From: Siphonodentalium dalli | Lineage: Eukaryota > Mollusca > Scaphopoda > Gadilida > Siphonodentaliidae | Length of the DNA: 64,000 bases | Reading direction: 5' to 3' | NCBI GenBank assembly: GCA_032622095.1 | Contig: CP136069.1 | Span: 153,933,043 to 153,997,042, forward strand | Part shown: positions 1-10,627 of the stretch, piece by piece | Numbering within the stretch: the stretch's first letter is position 1 | How the letters are laid out: each line of letters begins with the position of its first letter | The notes under the pieces: generated by a model | Databases searched by the model: none | Told to the model about the DNA's origin: nothing | The model's input: the letters and a program-made list of their open reading frames with translations, nothing else | Made by a program: the position numbers and the translations under genes

Positions 1-71
1 TGCGCATGCTGTTCAGTCTCATCGGGATCCGCATCATATTCGCCGTTTACCACGTTTCTTTGCCGTCGTCG
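1..71 (-). CDS. Possible exon running off the left edge
   Basis: On the minus strand an acceptor CCTTACACAAG is followed by 23 open codons to the window edge, reading RRRQRNVVNGEYDADPDE and then TEQHA. The composition (basic start, then acidic, polar) looks like a cytoplasmic tail. Plus-strand frames here are short or less protein-like, although a GTAAGG at 78 could also be read as a plus-strand donor. It would belong to a different gene from the one ending at 3800, unless that gene has another 3' exon. Confidence 0.28.
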
Positions 72-339
72 CTTGTGTAAGGATGGATGGGCTGCGAAGT
101 GGCGCAGCGGTGACCCGAATGTTTATGGCACAGTATGGCAATTGCTGCACAGTCCATTCCCATGCGGCATATCACTGTTAATACATAACTCAATTAATCT
201 ACAACAATTGCCATTAACGGTCCCGTCCTCAGATTTTCTTATAATACATGGGAATTGTAATGCAGGGGGAGTCACTCCAAAAACAGAAATCAATTTCCGA
301 GCGGGTGTATTTAAAGTTTTCTTTAATAAACCTTGTCAC

Positions 340-485
340 TGGTTCGCGGCCATATTGGATCCATCCAGCCCATTCCATTTTTTAGTGCTACAGGTCAAAA
401 GTGCTGGTGTAGCATTCCAACATGTATACAGGTATGGAGTTTTTGAATATTTATGAACTCCGTATATGGAATGCTACTCCAGAAC
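340..485. mobile_element. Partial MITE, family of the TA element at 6042-6263
   Basis: The start TTCGCGGCCATATTGGATCC and the internal CTACAGGTCAAA match the complete copy at 6042-6263. An internal hairpin pairs GTAGCATTCCA near 412 with TGGAATGCTAC near 467. The right end is not found, so the copy is truncated or diverged. Confidence 0.5.
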
Positions 486-854
486 TTTGTAGTACTAAAA
501 GTACTAAAAATGTCCGTGCCAGTCCGTCTGTGAGTCCATTGTGCCGTCCGGGTTCACCGAGAAAAGGACAGAGTAGAGGTCCCTACTCTTCAAATGGGTA
601 CAAATTGTTCTTACACTATACAAAGAGTATATTTAATATAGCCTGATGGGGAGGCGGTTGAGACTATACTCAAATTAAGTTTACACATCTGAACATATCA
701 ACACTTTTTGGAGTATGCAGCGACCACGTGTTGATGTGCTACGTCATTTTCGGTACGTCATTATTTTGACGGTAACGCCATTTTGTCTCAATGCACAGAA
801 AGGTAAATATTCTTTATCCATTCGAATCATGGAATGTGCATGTAAGTACGGACT
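486..854. other. No recognised feature
   Basis: Mixed sequence with a short AGTACTAAA doublet near 493 and no open frame or repeat I can support. Confidence 0.4.
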
Positions 855-1420
855 GTCAGTTGTTCAGATGATAACTTGATCATTATTCAACGTAATTTCT
901 TGATATTTGGTACGTGGTTCACGTTTGAGAAGACGCAGGCCAAGTTCGAATTTGTTCACACTCCGATGATTTTTGATGGAGTTATGTCCCTTTTTCGACT
1001 TATAAATAGATGTAATCTGGTTGTTCGGATGGTAACTTGACAAATATTCAAGAATTTTGTTTTATATATTTGGTACGTGGTTCACATTTGATAATACGCA
1101 ACCCATGTTCCAATTAGGTCACCCACCACCGTCCGCTGACTTTTGACGGAGTTATGCCCCTTTTTTACTTATAAATCGCTGTTTTGGGGTTATCTGGACG
1201 ATAACATTATCAGTATTCCACAGATTGTCTTGATATTTGTTACGTGGTTCACATTTGAGATGAAGCAGCGCCAGTTTGATTTTGGTCATGGTCCGATGAT
1301 TTTTGACGGTGTTTTGCTCCTTTTTTGACTTGTAAATATTATATTTAGGATTGTCCGGAAGCAATCTTCAATCTCTTGATATTTTGTACGTGTTTCACCT
1401 TTGAAACTCGAAATATTCGA
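855..1420. repeat. Degenerate tandem repeat, about 165-bp unit, 3.3 copies
   Basis: Three blocks repeat the order GATAACTTGA, GATATTTGGTACGTGGTTCA, a TCCGATGATTTTTGA motif, GAGTTATG.CCCTTTTT and ACTTATAAAT. The fourth block is partial and ends near 1420. The blocks differ by many substitutions and small indels, so the array is old. The phrase GGAGTTATG.CCCTTTTT is one I associate with mollusc intergenic repeats. Confidence 0.7.
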
Positions 1421-1484
1421 CAATCTGCGAATTCGCGAATCACTCGATTTTCTATTACTGACAATTGATATACGGGTATTCAGG

Positions 1485-1710
1485 TAGAATGTTTCAAGTT
1501 TCCGACTGCAGTGGAAAGCACGCGAAATCTTATGAATCCTACTAAAGATATATTTATTTCGGACTGGCTAGATCTATGCGATGCTTGCATGGCGTCAACG
1601 CTGCCAAATGCGGGCGTGAACTCATCACAACACTCGATTGCTGATTTAATCAACGCCGAATCAACGGGCACATGTTTAATGGACTTCGAGCGCATTCAGA
1701 CAGCACGAGG
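1485..1710 (+). CDS. Possible exon of unknown gene
   Basis: An open frame runs between a weak acceptor GGGTATTCAG and a donor GAG|GTAATT, about 75 codons starting VECFKFPTAVESTRNLMNPT and containing ISDWLDLCDACMAS. The residue mix looks like a folded soluble protein and there is no repeat similarity elsewhere in the window. The opposite strand is also open here, so this is a guess. No partner exon was found. Confidence 0.27.
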
Positions 1711-1904
1711 TAATTCGGGATTTGAATCCACGTAGGATGATCCATTTCCAAGATCAAAATCACGTGTCTGGTTACGACAGTATGCACTCGAACGAGACTA
1801 ATCCCATGTCGAAATACTGAACGATTTGGGCATGCATGGATATGCCATCGATCACACAATTCATATTACATGCGAATCAAATATATAGGCCAACGATAGT
1901 CAAA

Positions 1905-2065
1905 ATGCTGTATCGTATTGTATACGATACGTTAGCAGTTCAGCAGTTTGACTAGAGTTCGGCTAAATGACGCGTATACGATACTTTAGCAGTTTGGATA
2001 AAGAGCCGTATACTGTACTTTAGCAGCCCGGCTAAAGTGCCGTACATACGGTACTCTAGCCGCGG
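1905..2065. repeat. Short degenerate tandem repeat around TATACGATACTTTAGCAG
   Basis: Four imperfect copies of about 40 bp combine a GTATACGATAC-type palindrome with TTTAGCAG and GGCTAAAG arms, so each unit can also form a small stem. Confidence 0.5.
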
Positions 2066-2547
2066 CCTATTTATTTATGGAATATGGAACTTCACGATAA
2101 GCTCATAGTCACACGTATATATGGTCAGCTATACTAACATCTAAATATATAATGGATACCACTGACCCATCGTATTCTCGGAAAAATCGGTCACCCTGCA
2201 TGTCTGAAATTTAAACCCGTCCGTTTTTGGGCGACTTATAAACAAGGCAGGGATAATAAAATCAGACTAAATAAATTATAGAAATATGTTTATTATATAT
2301 ACAGACATCGTCTATATTATATATACAGACATCGTCTATATATGTCATATATTTTTCAAGATATGTGGAATTGTAAATAAAAGAAAGACATCGGTTAGAA
2401 ATAAGAAAGTGTTACACATGTACAAGTAAATGTGTACGTTTATGTGTATGTGCAGATGACTTTTGCGTTGGGTTGGTAGCGCTGAGATGGTAATTTTATC
2501 ATCCTCACAGGCGCGAGGTTTGAATAGTTCAACAAATAACGTTATAA
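2066..2547. other. AT-rich spacer with a two-copy 27-bp repeat
   Basis: The unit TATATACAGACATCGTCTAT is doubled at about 2291-2343. Nothing else is recognised. Confidence 0.5.
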
Positions 2548-2842
2548 CCAATCTGCAAAACAGAGCTCAGTCCCCTCGTGACGCTATGTCTGAACGCTGC
2601 CGGCACGTGTATTTTCTTAATTAAATCTAATATTTTTTATTGAAGTGTTTTGCCAGTTACAATTCATTCTGGCTTGATCTAGACCATTTTCAAATGGATA
2701 TGGACAGTTCAGTTTCTCAGAATAATGCCGAATGAATTGTAACCTATAAAAATTTCAAATAAATAAATGCGACATTTCTTCACATTACGTGAAGGTGCGG
2801 GCTGCGGTAAGTCCTGCGTAGGGGACTGAACTCTGCATGGAA
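2548..2842. mobile_element. MITE-like repeat, copy 1
   Basis: It starts AGAGCTCAGTCCCCT and ends with the inverse AGGGGACTGAACTCT, 290 bp apart. A second copy in the same orientation lies at 43045-43320 and shares CATTCTGGCTTGATCTAGAC and GGACAGTTCAGTTTCTCAG. The target duplication is unclear. Confidence 0.65.
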
Positions 2843-3483
2843 CTTGCATTATAACATCGTGCAAACGAGCAGCAAGATTTCTTTTCAAACAATTCTTCGT
2901 CAGTGTTTATGTATAAAACATGCCGAACCTAGGCTTCAGTTGACACCGTCTCACTGACGACAAATATGTATTGAAATATACGCACAAAACTGTGTTGTTA
3001 TAATTTAATAAAATCGGAAATTCTACTTCCGTTAATTTGGAACCTATTCTCGGTATTCTGTTTTGGTATTCAGCCGTTTGAGAACAACCGAGAAACGCGG
3101 AATTGAATATACCAAAAATAATTTATCATAAGCTGTTAATTCGCCGAATATACAGTAAATTGGTTGTCTGATTAATCGGTGTCGGTTAGTCTTCCACAAA
3201 GCACAGGTATGCGAAATAGTGTTAGGACATCAAAGCATACGTGTTTGAAATGATGCCAGCCTTGTTAATTTCAATTGACCGACCAATAAATCTGATGAAA
3301 ATGTAAGTTCCTCTATAGTACTGGATGCATGAAAGACAGGTGTTTGTTTCCAAGACATAATTGTTTCTTGCAAATAACTTATATATATAAATGTAAGAAT
3401 ATATTTAGGAAATTAGACGTTTTGAAAAATATAGGGTGTTTAGTATACCTGCATATACACTTAATCTAAACAAGAGCTATGTT
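2843..3483. other. No recognised feature
   Basis: AT-rich DNA downstream of the TMEM268-like gene. No open frame or repeat structure seen. Confidence 0.4.
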
Positions 3484-3728
3484 TTAAAGGGGGTGCTGTA
3501 CACCGAAACCGGCCATTTATGGGACCATCTCCGTTTATATTCAACACAAGTTTTTTTTACACAACACATAAAGGTCATAAACACATTGTCGTTATAATAA
3601 CCATGTTGTTTGCATTGTTATAGAGCATATGAGTGTATTTTGCACTAATCCATAGCTCAAATTCATTCATTTGTTGCATATATTCTGGTCCCATAAATGA
3701 CCCGATTTATGGTACAGTCCCCCTTTAA
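3484..3728. mobile_element. TTAA-flanked MITE, AGGGG(G)T family, copy 1
   Basis: TTAA at 3484-3487 and 3725-3728 flanks AGGGGGTGCTGTACA and its inverse GTACAGTCCCCCT. The inner arms also pair (CCATTTATGGGACC with GGTCCCATAAATG). A larger relative is at 12768-13358. A TTAA target points to piggyBac-type or Kolobok-type transposition. Confidence 0.75.
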
Positions 3729-3799
3729 GTGAACCAGTGAATTGGAAGAATTAATAGTCTCGATGGGCGTTATAAACGTGTGGAGAATGGAACTTTTGA

Positions 3800-4075
3800 T
3801 CACATGATATCGGTCTCTTTCATTTTGTGATAAAGTTCTAGTATTTTTCTGCGAGACTTATTATACCCCAGATAGTCCGTATAGGTGGTGCAGAATTCTA
3901 TGCCACTTCTGTTGACACTGAATAAGATTGACGACACTAGTTCTTCAACAAACTGACACAAACACTGGTTGTTCTTTGTGTGTCGTTCTTGGCTGGATGT
4001 TGGAAGAAGCTGACGTTGGTGATAAAAGCCATACATAGCTGCTACAGCCAGCACAATCAGCTCGGAAAGAGAGTT
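3800..4075 (-). CDS. TMEM268: Terminal coding exon of the TMEM268-like gene
   Basis: The acceptor CAATTGTTCCAG lies at 4076 and beyond; the frame is phase 0 and open for 91 codons to a TGA at 3802-3800. The N-terminal part SELIVLAVAAMYGFYHQR is mildly hydrophobic. It is followed by LLPTSSQERHTKN and then C.CQFVEELVSSIL, which is the motif I associate with the C-terminus of TMEM268 (LP..RHT..C.CQ..E). About 45 further residues, ending YHKMKETDIM, go beyond where I remember the vertebrate protein stopping, so this tail may be lineage-specific. No confident polyadenylation signal was found downstream on the minus strand. Confidence 0.66.
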   Translation of the reverse strand, partial: NSLSELIVLAVAAMYGFYHQRQLLPTSSQERHTKNNQCLCQFVEELVSSILFSVNRSGIEFCTTYTDYLGYNKSRRKILELYHKMKETDIM

Positions 4076-4267
4076 CTGGAACAATTGAAGACATAATTAT
4101 GTTGAGTTTATTTCAGCGGATCAAACTTGTATGACCCATCGGACGAATTTAACAATAAGATTTTTTGTCGAAAAATATAACTACTTTAGTTTTACCACTT
4201 AGCAATCATAAGGTCTGATCTACTAAGACTATGAAATTGGTAGGAACGATGAGTGCGAACTGACTTG

Positions 4268-4642
4268 TTAACCCTTTACCCAACAAACCGGCCAAAAACG
4301 CCCATATAAAGCTTCAACAGCCTAAAATATCATACAAATATGGATATCATTGGAACCGGTTCGTTGACCACATTGTGATGGTTACAGTTATTCCCTGTGC
4401 CAATGCATTCTCTTATATATGCGAGTCGACCATAGGTCGCCTCGCATATATAAGAGAATGCATTGGCCTAACACTTTTTACCATTTTTTCTTATAATATT
4501 TTCTACATTCTTTGACAATTTGATCATTTTTAATATGTGTTAAGCCAATGCATTCTCTTATATATGCGAGGCGACCTATGGTCGAATCGCATATATAAGA
4601 GAATGCATTGGCACAGGGCCTTTCTGTTGAGTAAAGGGTTAA
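4268..4642. mobile_element. TTAA-flanked MITE carrying the double-hairpin cassette, copy A
   Basis: TTAA duplications lie at 4268-4271 and 4639-4642, with ends CCCTTTACCCAACAAACCGG and GTTGAGTAAAGGG. Inside, 4393-4618 is the cassette: CCCTGTGCCAATGCATTCTC opens a near-perfect 67-bp palindrome centred on GACCATAGGTC, then comes an AT-rich spacer and a second palindrome in inverse order ending GCACAGGG. It lies in the last intron of the TMEM268-like gene. Confidence 0.85.
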
Positions 4643-5072
4643 GAGTCCGGTGATATTATTTATATTATATATCTAATATGAGGCGATGTAGTTTACGACT
4701 GTGAACTAATATGAAATTGTGAGATGTTGGATTCCCTTGATAGGATTTGTGAAGTGTACATGTAAGACAACTGTTATTTTGTTCGGTTAACTATTAGGAC
4801 AAAAAAAGCCAACCTCAGAAATGGTAACGCGCTCAAGATCATATATTATACTCATGATTGTAATTATAAAATATATTGACCAACTCATAATTCCGTTAAA
4901 ACAACTAATCCTTCAAATTATTACAACTATATACGGCTTATCACTAAGGGTTTCTCATGCATCTCACCAGAATTCCCAACTACACCTTTTACCGGACTCG
5001 GCCTCCGGGAAGCAGTTCGACTTTTAATCTGTCCCAAAAATTCTCATTTCTATAAATAAAAGCCCACGGCCC
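4643..5072. other. No recognised feature
   Basis: AT-rich intron DNA. It may include decayed upstream LINE sequence, since the LINE relic follows directly, but I cannot read it. Confidence 0.4.
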
Positions 5073-5564
5073 ATGTATACCAAGAATCAGCGAAACATTA
5101 TACATGCGGAGCGCGAAATAAGTTACGTTGCGGAAATATCCCACTATTTAAAGGGACGGGAGGCCTTCGTTGTAGGTTATAATGTAGTCAAACAACATTA
5201 CACAAAAGAACCTTATCTTAATATTGTCCAGAATATCGACACAAAGATTATGTTTTGTAAACTAAGAATTAGTAATCATAATTTGGAAATTGAAAAGGGT
5301 CGCCATAAGCAACCAAACGTGTCACTTGATGAAAGAATTTGTGGGAAATGTAACATGGAGGTTGAGAATGAAGAACACTTCCTTATGCGCTGCAACACAT
5401 ATGATACTATGCGTAAACACTTCTATTCTGAGATAGGAATGACGAGTGATAAATTTATTGGATTGAATGATAGCCAAAAATTCCAATACATAATGCAAAA
5501 CAACGAGCCTCATAAATGCAACATAATTTGCAACATGGTCCGGACATTTTTCAAAGAAATGTAA
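5073..5564 (+). pseudogene. LINE reverse transcriptase C-terminal fragment
   Basis: A 163-residue open frame ending in TAA. It contains FCKLRISNHNLEIEKGRHK, then ERICGKCNMEVENEEHFLMR and C. The CX2CX8HX4C set (C90, C93, H102, C107) after K.R..NH.L..E.GR is the familiar zinc-finger-like tail of non-LTR retrotransposon polymerases of the Jockey/CR1 type. The endonuclease and catalytic RT domains are missing, as in a 5'-truncated insertion. A stop lies in frame seven codons upstream of the ATG. It is on the opposite strand to the host gene and sits in its last intron. The open frame suggests a fairly recent insertion, though no target duplication or tail was identified. Confidence 0.75.
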
Positions 5565-6039
5565 AATTCTACTGATATAATAATGAAATAGTTACTATAG
5601 TATATATATTATGTTGAATCATTGTTGACATTGTTATATATATATTTGTTATTTTGACATCAGTCTCGTGTGGACGTTTTATGTCATTAAAATATCTATC
5701 ACATACAATTTATCTGGAAATCCTTTTGTAGATGTCTACAGTATACTCGGATATGAACGTCAAAATACTTATAAACTGAAATTTGCTTGCATGGTTTATC
5801 TCCCTTGATAACTCGATAAGACCGCTGCTACCGGCGACATTTTACCCACATGGTACCAATCGAAGATATAATCAGAAAGGTGTCTGGTGCGCTCTGGTAT
5901 AGGGATTGGAATTTTCTGTCCCAAAATAACTGACACAATAATCGAAGTCACATACCCTGTATGTAATTCGTAATGTAATACTTGGAAATTGTGTAATAGA
6001 TTGGCGTCTGCAAGGAATTGCACGACAATATGCATGCCC
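5565..6039. repeat. Intron DNA with a dispersed repeat at 5785-5850
   Basis: TTTATCTCCCTTGATAACTC and ACCGGCGACATTTTACCCACA recur near 59640-59700 in the same orientation. The rest is unrecognised. Confidence 0.5.
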
Positions 6040-6265
6040 TATCACTAACTCGCGGCCATTTTGGATCCACCGCTGCAGGTCCGGTTCCGTGGTTTCATAG
6101 ATTCATCCAGCCCGGTTCCGTGGTTTCAGTGCTACAGGTCAAAGTTTTGGAGTAGCATTTCCATATATGGAGCTTTTTAATTATTCATGACTTCCATGTA
6201 TGGAAAGTTAAATATAACCACGGAACCCGACCTGGTGGATCCAAAATGGCCGAGAGTTAGTGATA
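6040..6265. mobile_element. TA-flanked MITE with 26-bp terminal inverted repeats
   Basis: TA at 6040-6041 and 6264-6265 flanks TCACTAACTCGCGGCCATTT and its inverse, ending GAGAGTTAGTGA. GGATCCACC pairs with GGTGGATCC and CCGTGGTT with AACCACGG inside. A TA target fits Tc1/mariner-type mobilisation. Partial relatives are at 340-485 and 25915-26050. Confidence 0.75.
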
Positions 6266-6344
6266 GATCATATTTGCCCACCAATTTCGGACGTAGATTT
6301 AGTTGGTGTAAGTTCAAACAAGTGTTCCGTCGATATGTTCTCAC

Positions 6345-6446
6345 CTTGCATAGAAAGAGTCTGTCGTCGGTATAGAACTTGATTAGCAGCATTATTTTCT
6401 CTATGTCTTCATCGATGTAGGATTTTATTAGCAGTTCAACTGCGTT
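6345..6446 (-). CDS. TMEM268: Internal cytosolic exon of the TMEM268-like gene
   Basis: A 102-bp exon of 34 codons, phase 0 at both ends. The acceptor is AACTCTTTTCAG and the donor GTGAGAAC follows TGCAAG. The product (start NAVELLIKSYIDEDIEK, end DDRLFLCK) is an amphipathic, partly acidic helix region downstream of the arginine tail. Two miniature transposons bracket the exon closely: one ends 81 bp downstream of the donor (6042-6263) and one begins about 33 bp upstream of the acceptor (6479-6900). A second acceptor-like CCCCCACCTCAG at the edge of the upstream element could extend the exon by about 50 bp, but would break the phase match. Confidence 0.6.
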
Positions 6447-6478
6447 CTGAAAAGAGTTTATAATCTTTACAAACTTAA

Positions 6479-6900
6479 CTGAGGTGGGGGAGTACATAGT
6501 TTCGAGTTGATGAATATCATGCATTCAAAAAGGCCGAGGCGTTCGCAAACGAAATCAGAATATAGGAACAATGTAATAAACTATATGATATTATTATACT
6601 GTACATATATGTACTATAGTATTTTGCATAGCAGCTAAGAGCATATGCTGTATTATTTTTCAAACAAGCTGATACCCATTTGTGTCCAAACTCACATTTG
6701 TTTGCTCTAACATTCTAACCAAAGTTGTCAGTCCGAAGAAATAAGAAATAAGGTATCAACTTGTTTTAAATACAAACTATGCTCGTAACAGTCGAATACT
6801 ATGTTTTATGTCAGTTCCTTATATATTATGTTTTTGTGGGTTTGCACATTTTGAATGCGTGGTACTCACCAACCTTTAAACCACACGATTCCCCATCGTG
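6479..6900. mobile_element. MITE, diverged copy of the 11255-11742 family
   Basis: The left end GAGGTGGGGGAGTAC..GTTTCGAGTTGATGA and right end CTCACCAACC..CGATTCCCCATCGTG match the termini of the copy at 11255-11742. GTTTGCTCTAACATTCTAACC in the middle is also shared. It lies just upstream of the host exon at 6345-6446. Confidence 0.6.
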
Positions 6901-8464
6901 TTATGGAGGAATTGGTGTGAAGGGCCAATAACAATCGCAAAAACTGCAGCCTATCAGACCAGGACATTTGTAAGTGTGGTTTATACATGTTAATATATGC
7001 AGTGTCAAACCAGATCATCTGTGAATTGCATAATGTTTTTGGTTGTGAAAATATCCCTCTTGTGCATTTAATACATGATAATCACAACAAAAACATGGAA
7101 ACTACATGTTTTTGTCTACTCTAGTATAATCTAGTATGACTTCCGTACACACATGAAGAGCACACATATTTAGTGTCGGTGGCGATTGCAATATGGCCAC
7201 TTCTCTAATAATCTAAATGTGCATGTTTTAGTATAAAAAGCCCAGTCCCTTTTCTTAACAAGACCGTTGAACAATTTTCACAGGTGATGGTTTTTACCTA
7301 TTCGATTAAACATTAGCAAGCTGCTTCAACCAAGACGGAGATTATCAGATTCTCAGATTCTGACATTATTTATGTACTTTGCTATCGCCACTGATACTAC
7401 AGCGAGTCGCAACCCCGAGCGTGACCTCCGCGCATGTCTGTACTATCTCTGGAAGAAGTCAGCTGATTTTTGCCAGGCCACCAAATATTCGCGGCGTTAA
7501 ATCGGACTATGTATCTTTAAAATTAATATTCGACTTGTCAAAGCACCCATGTATCATTTCAAGTCTTAAATGTTCAGATGAAATATATATTTCTACGTTG
7601 CTAATACACACATACTTTGTTTGTATGCGAGTACTTTCTTGAGCTATTCGATACATATTTACTTCATCTATTATTAGCGGAAGTATCCGTCATTCATATA
7701 AAATATTAAACGTTTTCGATGTTGTCGAATGAATTGCTTCGTCCTGCAATCTAAAATTGGTTGTTGACCACAGGGCTTGTAACGTGTTCCGCTACATCAT
7801 CTTCATTAAATGTGCCCCATCGACCACAGCACCGTATCCCACAATAACACACACACCAACTATATTAATTTCTTATATTTATTTAGCATTTTGATGATTT
7901 ATTCCCATAAAAAACTGAGTGTGATCTTATTTATTTCCCCAAAATCTGCCGATAATTTGAGAATAGCCCACGCAGCACATTATTTAAGCCCAATATGAGA
8001 TTTCCAAGCAGCTACCAACGATAACGTGATCGATATAAATAACTGGCTTCAATTTGGCTGAACTTTAAAAAGCACGTCCAATTATTGTGCTGACCGCTTT
8101 TAGTGATATGGTCAGATTAGATCAACAACTCGTGATGCCGTGTTCCTGTTACGGTCTGTATGTTATTGGGGTATGAAACGGGTGACCAAAAGTTGCAGTT
8201 GACCAATCACCGAATATGATTTAGCGTATAGCACATACGGGCTATGTACATATTAGTATATAATGATGTCACGAAGTGAATGCGGAAATAATGAAAGCAA
8301 ATGCAGAATTATCACCAGATTTAGTCGCTATAAACACTATTACGGGTGATGTGTTGGTTTTTAATTGTTGATAAATGATCAGCCGATATGTTTGCTGTTA
8401 GCGTTTCATGAAATTGTAACATGCTTTATCGATTTTTAATAGACAATTCTGGATGCAATGATGC
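6901..8464. other. Intron DNA, no recognised feature
   Basis: AT-rich, with several CACATG/ACATGTA words and no supported gene or repeat. Confidence 0.4.
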
Positions 8465-8635
8465 ATGGTGGAGTTTCTAGTATTGGCGTTCATTGCTCGT
8501 AGAGTAAGATCAGCTTGGATATATGACGCCCTTTGGAGACAATATTCGGTGTTCAAAAATAAATTATATCCTGCGGATAGAGATGGTATTCAGTCACGTT
8601 GGTGGTATTATTTGAAAGAGGAATCCTTCGCCGAT
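8465..8635 (+). CDS. Possible coding fragment of unknown, perhaps F-box-like, protein fused to a minisatellite
   Basis: An ATG at 8465 opens about 57 codons before the minisatellite: MVEFLVLAFIARRVRS, then WIYDALWRQYSVFKNK and a WW pair. The R.....W...DALWR.Y pattern is reminiscent of the end of an F-box, but the rest of that domain is absent. The frame then runs into the 34-bp minisatellite, which has no stop on this strand. It lies antisense within an intron of the host gene. It could be a captured exon, a retrocopy fragment or chance. Confidence 0.28.
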
Positions 8636-8975
8636 CCATCCATGCATACATCAGTACCATTACTCCGATCCATCCATGCATACATCAGTACCATTACTCC
8701 GATCCATCCATGCATACATCAGTACCATTACTCCGACCCACCCATGCATACATCAGTACCATTACTCCGATCCATCCATGCATACATCAGTACCATTACT
8801 CCGATCCATCCATGCATACATCAGTACCATTACTCCGACCCACCCATGCATACATCAGTACCATTACTCCGATCCATCCATGCATACATCAGTACCATTA
8901 CTCCGATCCATCCATGCATACATCAGTACCATTAGTCCTACCCATCCATGCATACATCAGTACCATTACTCGGTA
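8632..8975. repeat. 34-bp minisatellite, about 10 copies
   Basis: The unit CCATCCATGCATACATCAGT followed by ACCATTACTCCGAT is repeated about ten times with only a few variants (CCGACCCA for CCGATCCA, AGTCCTA near the end). High identity between copies implies recent expansion. Confidence 0.92.
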
Positions 8976-9716
8976 AATAAGCTAAATATCTCAGTATTCG
9001 AGCAATGATAAAGTAGGGCGGATAACTGTAAAAAAAGGTTGGAATTCTGCAAATGGTGATACAAGCATGAAAGTTGGCACGAATGATCAGTACCCATCAC
9101 TGATCACATAAAAACCGGGGGCCACGCAAAAACCAAAAATGGCCACCATTTTTCAAGATGGCCGCCAAAAGTCGCCGTCATAATTCAGGATTTCCACTTT
9201 ACGCATCAATATTGGGGTTTTAAATGGTCAAACACCACCAATTATACATATATATCTGTCACAATTGATAACTGAAGCATTTTAATGAATTATGAATATA
9301 AAATAGCTACAAATTTCCAAGTTTGTTGACAAAATGGCCGCCAAAATACTATTTTTGTCATTTTATTTTCAGATATTTTACTTTATGCATATATCAACTT
9401 TTCAAAATTATATTTCTTGATATAGTATGTGTTTATCAGAAGTATTTATGCTATTATTAGCTTACAAGAAGTAATCAAATTAACATAGCATGATTATCCC
9501 ACATTAAACGTCAACCAATGATAGCATATGATTCGTGTTATTTTGGTGCTTTATGCTCATTTTGGTATGTATATTTAGATTTTAAAACTAAAGAGAACCC
9601 CAAAATATACGTGGAAAATACTATCAAAACTGTTTTTTTACCTTTAGTATTTTAATATAACATTATATGTAAATGTTATAAATCAAATACAATACTTCAA
9701 TTTCTATTCTGATCGA
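8976..9716. other. Interspersed repeat with ATGGCCGCCAAAA words, otherwise unrecognised
   Basis: AAATGGCCACCATTTTTCAAGATGGCCGCC near 9150 and AAAATGGCCGCCAAAATAC near 9333 form short partly palindromic repeats; the flanking DNA is AT-rich. Confidence 0.4.
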
Positions 9717-10627
9717 TTGAGTTCAGACTTTGAGCGAAGGTCATTACAATTGCATTTGCACAATGGAGAGCATGCATGGCAGGCCAGCCCGTTTGCAACT
9801 GCATCGTTTTTCACAACCTTTTTTGCAGTTACATTTTGTCAACATTGTGCAGCTTTTGGCAACAGGCTCGAGAGTTGTCCACAAAACATCCCACACGTCT
9901 CCGAATTTCATCCACCCCATTCACTTTGGGCGACCAAACTTTCTGTCTTCAGCAAGCAGTTTCCCCATTTGTATCCAGCCTGGTATGCAGATCGTTTAAT
10001 GTGCTGAAGTAGAGCAGCTTTGCTTGGTGGAATAGCATCATACGACTGCTGTTTCTTTGAAAAAAGCTCCAACCTTGCATGATTGACAGATTGACAATCA
10101 CTAGAACGATCGTACATTAGGTTGACAAACTGTTCGAGTTTTTGGAGATGTGGTGATGATATTTCTGCTGGAGTATGGCTGAGATCCTTGAAAACTTCAG
10201 GGCAGATGTCCCATGTACTCCACGTCGTCTTCTTCCCTTTGTCCTTGAATCAAGAAACGGTCTCGCATCCAGTAAACGCATGAAAGAATATCATCACATC
10301 AGCACGCAGCTACCCGATACTTAAAGCTATTTCTTGTATTGGGATCCACTGCACGTCTTTTCCTCTCCCAAATGATACGCACAATTCTTCCAAGCCTTTT
10401 TTGCTCAATTTCGAGAACGTTGTTATTGCAATCGCTATTACATCTGTGTCATTGGCTTTGATGGCAATCCTTTTCATCCCATTCTCTACAGCATGGTACG
10501 CATGAAGGAATATCCTCGTATCTGCTTCTTCATGGGAGCTTGGCGATATACTCTCAATGTTGACATCCTTATTTGAGATGACATTCTCCCCGTCAGTTGC
10601 CATTACAATGATATAGGAAATGCGCAT
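9717..10627 (-). pseudogene. Decayed multicopy transposon-like ORF (SHEEADTR / CXC family)
   Basis: From 10627 downwards one frame reads to SSHEEADTRIFLHAYHAVEN and KANDTDVIAIAI. After stops and a frameshift come FMHAF-like residues followed by KGK. Then ARLELFSKKQQS, PPSKAALLQHIKRSAYQAGY and KWGN are readable, and finally a cysteine-rich stretch, CHACSPLCKCNCND. This order (HEEADTR, DTDV, HAFTGC, AR.ELF, AALLQH.KR..YQ.G, CXC-like cysteines) is a protein that recurs in many copies in cnidarian and mollusc genomes, often annotated as a tesmin/TSO1-like CXC protein. At least two frame breaks and several stops show it is dead. The lineage and mobility mechanism are not known to me. Confidence 0.7.

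Noticed and set aside
5915-5966. Possible small minus-strand exon between the two last host exons (acceptor TTCCTTGCAG, donor GTATGT)
   Set aside because: Its length of 52 bp breaks the phase-0 to phase-0 join between the flanking exons.
8599-9008. Long plus-strand frames of repeated HPCIHQYHY / MHTSVPLL residues
   Set aside because: They are translations of the 34-bp minisatellite in shifted frames.
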